Origin: UBA11164 sp002420085
GTDB lineage: Bacteria > Pseudomonadota > Gammaproteobacteria > Xanthomonadales > Xanthomonadaceae
Reading direction: 5' to 3'
DNA length: 7,215 nt
NCBI GenBank assembly: GCA_031976395.1
Contig: DALYLJ010000167.1
Location: 1-7,215 of the forward strand
The first letter of the stretch is position 1, and each line of letters opens with the position of its first letter. Shown piece by piece: positions 1 through 3,883 of the stretch. The notes under the pieces are model-generated. The model saw only the letters and a list, made by a program, of their open reading frames with translations, was not told the DNA's origin and did no database searches. Made by a program: the position numbers and the translations under genes.

Positions 1-1
1 C

Positions 2-508
2 GCCGCCGAGGACCAGCATTTTCCGAATCACCACGGGTTCGATCTGGATGCCATCGATGCGGCCTGGTCGCGGCGTGGCGGCCGGTTGCGGGGGGCCAGC
101 ACGATCAGCCAACAGGTCGCCAAGAATCTGTTCCTGTGGTCGGGTCGAAGCTGGCTGCGCAAGGGGCTGGAGGCGGGCTACACGGTGTTGATCGAGGCGC
201 TCTGGCCGAAGCGACGTATTCTTGAGGTCTACCTGAACATCGCCGAGTTCGGCGATGGCATCTATGGTGCCGAGGCCGCAGCCCAGCGCTTCTTCGGTAT
301 TCCGGCAGCCGGTCTCGGTGCGTCCGAGAGCGCGCGACTGGCGGCGGTGCTGCCCAATCCTCGACTGTTCCGGGTCGAGGCGCCGAGTCCCCATGTCAGT
401 CGCCGCCAGCGCTGGATCGCGCGGCAGGTCCGGCAACTGGGTGGCAGTGCCTATCTGGATGCCTGCTGCGGACCACTGGCCGGTGCGGATCGGGGCGATC
501 GGCGCTGA
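2..508 (+). CDS. mtgA: Monofunctional peptidoglycan glycosyltransferase MtgA (GT51), 5' end missing
   Basis: This enzyme polymerises lipid II into glycan strands at the outer face of the inner membrane and has no transpeptidase domain. The frame is open from base 2 with no start in the window, so the gene is cut by the window edge. 168 residues remain of a family usually near 240; the lost part should hold the N-terminal membrane anchor. The visible sequence starts inside GT51 motif 1, AAEDQHFPNHHGFD, whose Glu (visible residue 3) is the expected catalytic base. Motif 2 follows as RGASTISQQVAKNLFLW (visible residues 30-46) and motif 3 as RRILEVYLNIAEFGDGIYG. The protein ends soon after the domain with TGA at 506-508, so no penicillin-binding transpeptidase domain is attached, which separates it from class A PBPs. 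A start placed at the TTG at 86 would cut off motif 1 and is wrong. A terminator-like hairpin follows the stop. Identification is firm from the motifs. Confidence 0.95.
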   Translation, partial: AAEDQHFPNHHGFDLDAIDAAWSRRGGRLRGASTISQQVAKNLFLWSGRSWLRKGLEAGYTVLIEALWPKRRILEVYLNIAEFGDGIYGAEAAAQRFFGIPAAGLGASESARLAAVLPNPRLFRVEAPSPHVSRRQRWIARQVRQLGGSAYLDACCGPLAGADRGDRR

Positions 509-525
509 CTGGCGCTGACTGGCGC
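501..525. repeat. 10-base tandem duplication over the mtgA stop
   Basis: GGCGCTGACT occurs twice in a row (501-510 and 511-520), followed by a partial third copy GGCGC (521-525). The first copy contains the mtgA stop codon TGA at 506-508. Because the unit is not a multiple of three, it puts TGA triplets into more than one frame. It looks like a replication-slippage duplication; no function is implied. Confidence 0.9.
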
Positions 526-528
526 GCG

Positions 529-556
529 GCGATCAGCCAACTCGGGCTGTCGCTTT
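529..556 (+). terminator. Candidate intrinsic terminator of mtgA
   Basis: GCGA(T)CAGCC at 529-538 pairs with GGCTGTCGC at 545-553. This gives nine base pairs with one bulged T (533) and a six-base loop AACTCG. Only three Ts (554-556) follow, so termination may be weak or partly Rho-dependent. It sits 20 bases after the mtgA stop and before a -10-like hexamer for the next gene, which fits a transcription-unit boundary. The pairing is seen in the sequence; the function is inferred. Confidence 0.45.
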
Positions 557-570
557 GCTGCGATCGCCAG

Positions 571-576
571 TACCAT
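571..576 (+). promoter_or_regulatory. -10-like hexamer TACCAT just upstream of the GT2 start
   Basis: TACCAT matches TATAAT at four of six positions and ends eight bases before the GTG at 585. Transcription starting the usual 6-9 bases after it would begin at or next to the start codon. No convincing -35 lies 16-18 bases upstream, and no Shine-Dalgarno precedes the GTG. I infer a possible leaderless promoter; the match alone is weak. Confidence 0.33.
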
Positions 577-584
577 AGCGCGCC

Positions 585-1553
585 GTGAATACTGCAATCG
601 CTTCCGCATCGAATGGCCGTCTGGCAGTCGTGGTCCCGGCTCGCAACGAGGCCCGGGCACTGCCGCTGCTGCACCCGCGAATCGTCGCCGCGCTCGACGG
701 GGTCGATATCGATCTCGAAGTGATCTACATCGACGACGGCAGCACGGACGAGACCTGGGCGGTCATCCAGGCGCTGGCGGCGGCCGATCCGAGGGTTCGC
801 GGGCTGCGCCTGAGCCGCAACTTCGGTAAGGAACTGGCGCTCACCGCCGGCCTGGATGCCGTCGAGGGCGATGCGGCGGTGGTTCTCGATGCCGATGGCC
901 AGGATCCGCCCGAGTTGATCCCGCAATTCATCGAAAAATGGCGTCAGGGCTATGACATGGTCTACGGTCGGCGCATCCAGCGTGATGGCGAGACCTGGCT
1001 GAAACGGGCCACGGCCGCTGCGTTCTACCGTTCGATGGAGCGTCTGTCGGAGATTCCGGTGCCGCGCGATACCGGCGATTTCCGTCTGCTGTCGCGCCGC
1101 GCACTGGATGCTCTGGGCCGACTGCGCGAGCGGCGGCGTTTCATGAAGGGCCTGTTTTCCTGGGTCGGTTTCGAGCAGTGCGAAATTCCCTATCGCCGCG
1201 AGGCGCGGGTCGCCGGCCGCAGCAAGTTCAACTATTGGCGGCTGTGGAATTTCGCGCTGGAGGGGATCACCGGCTTTTCGACGGTGCCGCTGCGGGTGGC
1301 GACCTATCTTGGTGTGCTGACCGCCTTCGTCGCCTTCGTCTATGCCGTGGTGGTGATCGTCAAGGCGCTGGCCTATGGTGACCCGGTGCCGGGTTATCCG
1401 TCGCTGATGACCGTGGTGCTGTTTCTGGGTGGCGTCCAGTTGATCGCCCTGGGCACCATCGGCGAATACCTCGGACGTCTGTTCGATGAGGCCAAGGCCA
1501 GGCCGCTGTATCTGGTCCGCGATCGGATCGGTCGGGTTGACGCGAACGGCTGA
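585..1553 (+). CDS. GtrB/DPM-type polyisoprenyl-phosphate glycosyltransferase (GT2), membrane anchored
   Basis: This is a family 2 glycosyltransferase that moves a sugar from a nucleotide donor to undecaprenyl phosphate on the cytoplasmic face of the inner membrane, giving a lipid-linked donor for later glycan modification. Of 322 residues, about 12-225 form the GT-A domain: VVVPARNE (15-22), IDDGSTDET (49-57), the metal-binding DxD in DADGQDPPE (102-110), RDTGDFRLLSR (161-171) and RRFMKGLFSWVGF (184-196). GRSKFNYWRLWNFALEGITGFS (211-232) is typical of GtrB/YfdH-like enzymes and probably lies along the membrane. Two helices follow, about 238-262 and 272-297, then a short basic tail. The start is GTG at 585; no better in-frame start with a Shine-Dalgarno is seen. 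Neither a GtrA-type flippase nor a third, serotype-specific transferase is in the window, so the final acceptor is unknown. The sugar (glucose is usual for GtrB) cannot be read from sequence; an ArnC-like role is a less likely alternative. Confidence 0.94.
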   Translation: MNTAIASASNGRLAVVVPARNEARALPLLHPRIVAALDGVDIDLEVIYIDDGSTDETWAVIQALAAADPRVRGLRLSRNFGKELALTAGLDAVEGDAAVVLDADGQDPPELIPQFIEKWRQGYDMVYGRRIQRDGETWLKRATAAAFYRSMERLSEIPVPRDTGDFRLLSRRALDALGRLRERRRFMKGLFSWVGFEQCEIPYRREARVAGRSKFNYWRLWNFALEGITGFSTVPLRVATYLGVLTAFVAFVYAVVVIVKALAYGDPVPGYPSLMTVVLFLGGVQLIALGTIGEYLGRLFDEAKARPLYLVRDRIGRVDANG

Positions 1554-1567
1554 TTTCGGTCTACACT
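1537..1567 (+). promoter_or_regulatory. Candidate sigma-70 promoter for the small ORF and CBS gene
   Basis: TTGACG (1537-1542, five of six to the -35 consensus) is followed by TACACT (1562-1567, four of six to -10) with a 19-base spacer. TCTACA at 1560-1565 is an alternative -10 with the ideal 17-base spacer but a poorer match. The -35 lies inside the last codons of the GT2 gene. Transcription would start near 1574, just ahead of the hairpin at 1577-1597. The long spacer lowers confidence. Confidence 0.42.
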
Positions 1568-1576
1568 GCCCGGACC

Positions 1577-1597
1577 CTCCGTCGTTGGAGACGCTCC
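1577..1597 (+). promoter_or_regulatory. Shine-Dalgarno of the small ORF, flanked by two alternative pairing partners
   Basis: GGAG at 1587-1590 is a good ribosome-binding site, seven bases before the ATG at 1598. It can pair with CTCC upstream (1577-1580, six-base loop) or CTCC downstream (1594-1597, three-base loop), but not both at once. CGTC (1580-1583) can also pair with GACG (1590-1593), which again covers the end of the site. These stems are only four base pairs each, so chance is possible; a translation switch is an inference. Confidence 0.3.
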
Positions 1598-1702
1598 ATG
1601 AGCCGGGATTCGAGAGTCTGGATCGGGGATTGGTTCGGGTCGCAGTCCGGTGCCCTGGCACGGTTCGGGGCGATCGATGGCAGGCCGGGAGTCCGGTCAT
1701 GA
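1598..1702 (+). CDS. Possible 34-residue small protein or leader peptide coupled to the CBS gene
   Basis: I do not recognise this ORF. It begins MSRDSRVWIGDWFG, ends DGRPGVRS, and has 34 codons before TGA at 1700-1702. In favour: an ATG start with GGAG seven bases upstream; a stop that overlaps the next gene as ATGA (ATG 1699-1701, TGA 1700-1702), the classic arrangement for translational coupling; and mostly G or C at third codon positions, about 26 of 33 by hand count, higher than in the neighbouring CBS-gene frame read over the same stretch. It has no signal peptide or membrane helix; it is basic, with six Arg and two Trp. Against: it is short, and high GC produces open frames easily. It could be a leader peptide whose translation sets CBS expression, or simply the untranslated leader of the CBS mRNA. 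Confidence 0.38.
   Translation: MSRDSRVWIGDWFGSQSGALARFGAIDGRPGVRS
1687..1691 (+). promoter_or_regulatory. Shine-Dalgarno deciding the CBS gene start
   Basis: GGGAG ends seven bases before the ATG at 1699. It fixes the start there, although the reading frame is open upstream as far as 1486, inside the GT2 gene. Confidence 0.6.
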
Positions 1703-2127
1703 CCCGCGTTCGCGAACTGCTGGCCGACAAGCCGGACCGGATCATTCAGATCGGACCGCAGGTTCCGGTACTCGAAGCGATTCGCCTGATGGCGCTCGAA
1801 GGCATCGGTGCGCTGCTGGTGGTCGAGCATGGCCGATTGCTGGGCATCGTGTCCGAACGCGACTACGCGCGCAAGGTCATCCTGCATGGCAAGGCGTCGG
1901 CCAACACGCCGGTGCGCGAGATCATGTCGAGCCCGGTGGTCTCGGTCACGCCCGAGGCATCGGTCGCCGAATGCATGAGCCTGATGACCGAGCGCCGGTT
2001 CCGGCACCTGCCGGTCCTGGATGGCGAAACCCTGGTCGGTGTGGTCTCGATCGGCGATCTGGTCAAGTCGGTGATCGACGAGCAGCGCCGGGAGATCGAT
2101 CAACTCCAGCGCTTCATCAGCAGTTGA
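1699..2127 (+). CDS. Two-CBS-domain protein (stand-alone Bateman module)
   Basis: This is a soluble 142-residue protein made almost only of a CBS pair. CBS1 spans about residues 8-62 and ends in GIVSERDYARKVI; CBS2 spans about 72-128 with HLPVLDGETLVGVVSIGDLVKSVI. Both repeats keep the Ser-x-x-Asp signature (SERD 52-55, SIGD 117-120) that contacts the ribose of adenine nucleotides in this fold, so AMP, ATP or a related ligand is likely. A short C-terminal helix closes the protein. Such single-module proteins are common in proteobacteria as energy-state sensors or regulatory partners, but no specific target is known to me for this one and none is shown by the neighbours. The ATG at 1699 is chosen because it has GGGAG upstream and because family members begin about this far before CBS1. 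It overlaps the stop of the upstream small ORF by ATGA. No truncation or missing key residue is seen. Confidence 0.93.
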   Translation: MTRVRELLADKPDRIIQIGPQVPVLEAIRLMALEGIGALLVVEHGRLLGIVSERDYARKVILHGKASANTPVREIMSSPVVSVTPEASVAECMSLMTERRFRHLPVLDGETLVGVVSIGDLVKSVIDEQRREIDQLQRFISS

Positions 2128-2140
2128 CCGGCCCTGCCGG
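2128..2140. other. GC hairpin just after the CBS stop in the convergent spacer
   Basis: CCGGC (2128-2132) and GCCGG (2136-2140) form a five-pair stem with loop CCT, starting directly after the CBS stop. GACCG (2126-2130) and CGGTC (2141-2145) offer a competing outer pairing. There is no T run on either strand, so it is not a standard intrinsic terminator. It could pause polymerase or protect the 3' ends of the converging CBS and prfC transcripts. Confidence 0.3.
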
Positions 2141-2146
2141 CGGTCT

Positions 2147-2194
2147 GGAGGCAATGCCAATGCTGATGGCGATGCCAGTGGCGGTGCCGATGGG
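2147..2194. repeat. Degenerate 12-base repeats between convergent genes
   Basis: Reading in 12-base steps gives GGAGGCAATGCC, AATGCTGATGGC, GATGCCAGTGGC and GGTGCCGATGGG. The last three share an approximate consensus GATGCCGATGGC; the first fits poorly. Copies differ at several positions, so this is an old or chance low-complexity array. Translated on the + strand it would give a Met/Pro/Val/Ala run, but no convincing gene uses it. Confidence 0.4.
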
Positions 2195-2222
2195 CGGGTC
2201 GCAGCAGCCCAGGAAAATTTTC
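2191..2222 (+). terminator. Weak hairpin plus T4, possible CBS-side terminator
   Basis: TGGGC (2191-2195) can pair with GCCCA (2207-2211) around an eleven-base loop. A short AT palindrome GAAAATTTTC (2213-2222) follows and gives TTTT on either strand. The loop is large and the Ts begin six bases after the stem, so this is a poor intrinsic terminator. It is the only T-rich element in the 103-base spacer between the CBS and prfC stops. Confidence 0.2.
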
Positions 2223-2230
2223 ACGCGCGC

Positions 2231-3835
2231 TCAGTCGATCGCCAGGGCCTGGGCGTGCTCACGGGTGGCAGCGAAACGCAGGTCCGGCCAGCGCTCCTCG
2301 GTCAGTTGCAGGTTGACTCGGGTGGGTGCGAGGTAGACCAGTTCTCCGGCACCATCGAGCGCCAGATTCAGTCCGTTCCGGTCACGGAACTCCTCCAGTT
2401 TGCGGGCATCGTCGGCGCGTACCCAGCGGGCGGTGACCACGCCGACCGGCTCGAAGCCGGCTTCGACGCCGTACTCATCCTTGAGCCGGTAGGCGACCAC
2501 GTCGAACTGGAGCACGCCGACCGCACCGAGGATCAACTCGTTGCCCATCAGCGGTTTGAAGAACTGGGTCGCGCCCTCTTCCGACAACTGGGCCAGGCCC
2601 TTCTGCAATTGCTTGAGCTTGAGGGGGTCGCGCAGGCGGGCGCGGCGGAACAGTTCCGGGGCGAAGTTGGGAATGCCGGTGAAGCTCAGTCGCTCGCCTT
2701 CGGTGAAGCTGTCGCCGATCGAAATGGTGCCGTGGTTATGGATGCCGATCACGTCGCCGGGCCAGGCTTCGGCGGCGATCTCGCGGTCGGAAGCCATGAA
2801 GGTCAGGGCATTGGCGAGTTTGACTTCCTTGCCGGTGCGCACCTGGGTGGCTTTCATGCCAGCGCTGAAATGCCCCGAGCAGATGCGCATGAAGGCGACC
2901 CGATCGCGGTGCTGCGGGTCCATGTTGGCCTGGATCTTGAATACGAAGCCACTGAGGGTCTGCTCGTTGGGATCGACCGTGCGCGAGGTGGTTTCCGCCG
3001 GTCGCGGTGCGGGGGCATGCTCGACGAAGAAATCGAGCAGCAGTTGCACACCGAAGTTGTTGACCGCCGAGCCGAAGAACACCGGAGTCTGGCGGCCGGC
3101 GAGATACTGCTCGCGATCGAAGGGATGCGATGCGCCCTGCACCAGGTCGAGTTCGTCACGCAGCTCGGCCAGGACATCGGCACCGATCCGCTCGGCCAGG
3201 CGCGGGTCGTCGATACTGGTGAAGATGGTCGAATCCTGGCGGGTGAAGTTGCGGCCGGATTCGTACAGGTGGACTTCACCGCTGATCAGATGCACCACGC
3301 CCTTCAGCCGCGAGCCCATGCCGATCGGCCAGGTCACCGGGGCACACTGGATGCCGAGCACCGATTCGATTTCATCGAGCAGTTCGATCGGTGCCTTGCC
3401 TTCCCGGTCGAGCTTGTTGATGAAGCTCATGATCGGGGTGTCGCGCAGCCGGCAGACTTCCATCAGCTTGATGGTGCGCTCTTCGACGCCCTTGGCAACG
3501 TCGATCACCATCAGGGCCGAATCGACCGCCGTCAGCACCCGGTAGGTGTCTTCCGAGAAGTCGGCGTGGCCAGGGGTGTCGAGCAGGTTGACCACCCGGC
3601 CCTCGTAGGGGAACTGCATGACCGAGGAGGTGACCGAGATGCCGCGCTCCTTTTCCAGCGCCATCCAGTCGGATGTGGCGTGACGGGCGGCCTTGCGACT
3701 CTTGACCGAGCCGGCCATCTGGATCGCACCGCCGAACAGCAGCAGCTTTTCGGTCAGCGTGGTCTTGCCGGCGTCGGGGTGCGAGATGATCGCGAAGGTG
3801 CGCCGCCGGGCGACTTCGATGCGGTGGTCGGACAT
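2231..3835 (-). CDS. prfC: Peptide chain release factor 3 (RF3)
   Basis: RF3 is the cytoplasmic GTPase that removes RF1 and RF2 from the ribosome after peptide release. The protein has 534 residues against 529 in E. coli and matches it along its whole length. GTPase motifs are intact: G1 SHPDAGKTT (18-26), the switch region around EKERGISVTSSV (61-72), G3 DTPGH (86-90) and G4 NKLD (139-142). Later RF3 hallmarks include GFVFKIQANMDPQHRDRVAFM, FTGIPNFAPELFRR and GAVGVLQFDVV. The start is ATG at 3835-3833, giving MSDHRIEVARRRTF, which lines up with the E. coli N-terminus. The open frame runs upstream to 4369, but that part is only the other frame of the GGDEF-EAL gene. No clear Shine-Dalgarno precedes the ATG. 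It lies 40 bases after the cyclic-di-GMP gene on the same strand and has its own extended -10 promoter in that junction, so it need not depend on read-through. Confidence 0.98.
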   Translation of the reverse strand: MSDHRIEVARRRTFAIISHPDAGKTTLTEKLLLFGGAIQMAGSVKSRKAARHATSDWMALEKERGISVTSSVMQFPYEGRVVNLLDTPGHADFSEDTYRVLTAVDSALMVIDVAKGVEERTIKLMEVCRLRDTPIMSFINKLDREGKAPIELLDEIESVLGIQCAPVTWPIGMGSRLKGVVHLISGEVHLYESGRNFTRQDSTIFTSIDDPRLAERIGADVLAELRDELDLVQGASHPFDREQYLAGRQTPVFFGSAVNNFGVQLLLDFFVEHAPAPRPAETTSRTVDPNEQTLSGFVFKIQANMDPQHRDRVAFMRICSGHFSAGMKATQVRTGKEVKLANALTFMASDREIAAEAWPGDVIGIHNHGTISIGDSFTEGERLSFTGIPNFAPELFRRARLRDPLKLKQLQKGLAQLSEEGATQFFKPLMGNELILGAVGVLQFDVVAYRLKDEYGVEAGFEPVGVVTARWVRADDARKLEEFRDRNGLNLALDGAGELVYLAPTRVNLQLTEERWPDLRFAATREHAQALAID

Positions 3836-3874
3836 GATGTTCGGCCCGGACAGGCCAGGGAGAGACAGCCGGAA

Positions 3875-3883
3875 ATTATAGCA
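3875..3883 (-). promoter_or_regulatory. Extended -10 promoter of prfC, TGCTATAAT
   Basis: On the minus strand the sequence reads TGC then a perfect TATAAT (hexamer at 3880-3875). A TGn directly before the hexamer is an extended -10, which can work with a poor -35; upstream I see only GTGCCG or TGCCGC at 18-19 bases. Transcription would start near 3868 and leave about 33 bases of leader before the prfC ATG. The hexamer overlaps the TAA stop (3878-3876) of the upstream gene. Confidence 0.65.

Noticed and set aside
1486..1698. N-terminal extension of the CBS protein
   Set aside because: The frame is open back into the GT2 gene, but the extension has no domain and overlaps GT2 coding. The ATG at 1699 has a Shine-Dalgarno and fits the usual family start.
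396..1745. 449-codon open frame on the - strand
   Set aside because: It spans the mtgA end, the GT2 gene and the CBS leader on the opposite strand. It has His/Arg/Gln-rich composition and no motif; it is a shadow of the GT2 gene.
2154..2336. Small ORF starting with a Met/Pro/Val/Ala run after GGAGG at 2147-2151
   Set aside because: The spacing from GGAGG is only two bases to the first ATG (eight to the second at 2160), and most of the frame is antisense to the prfC C-terminus. The repeat-derived composition argues against a real protein.
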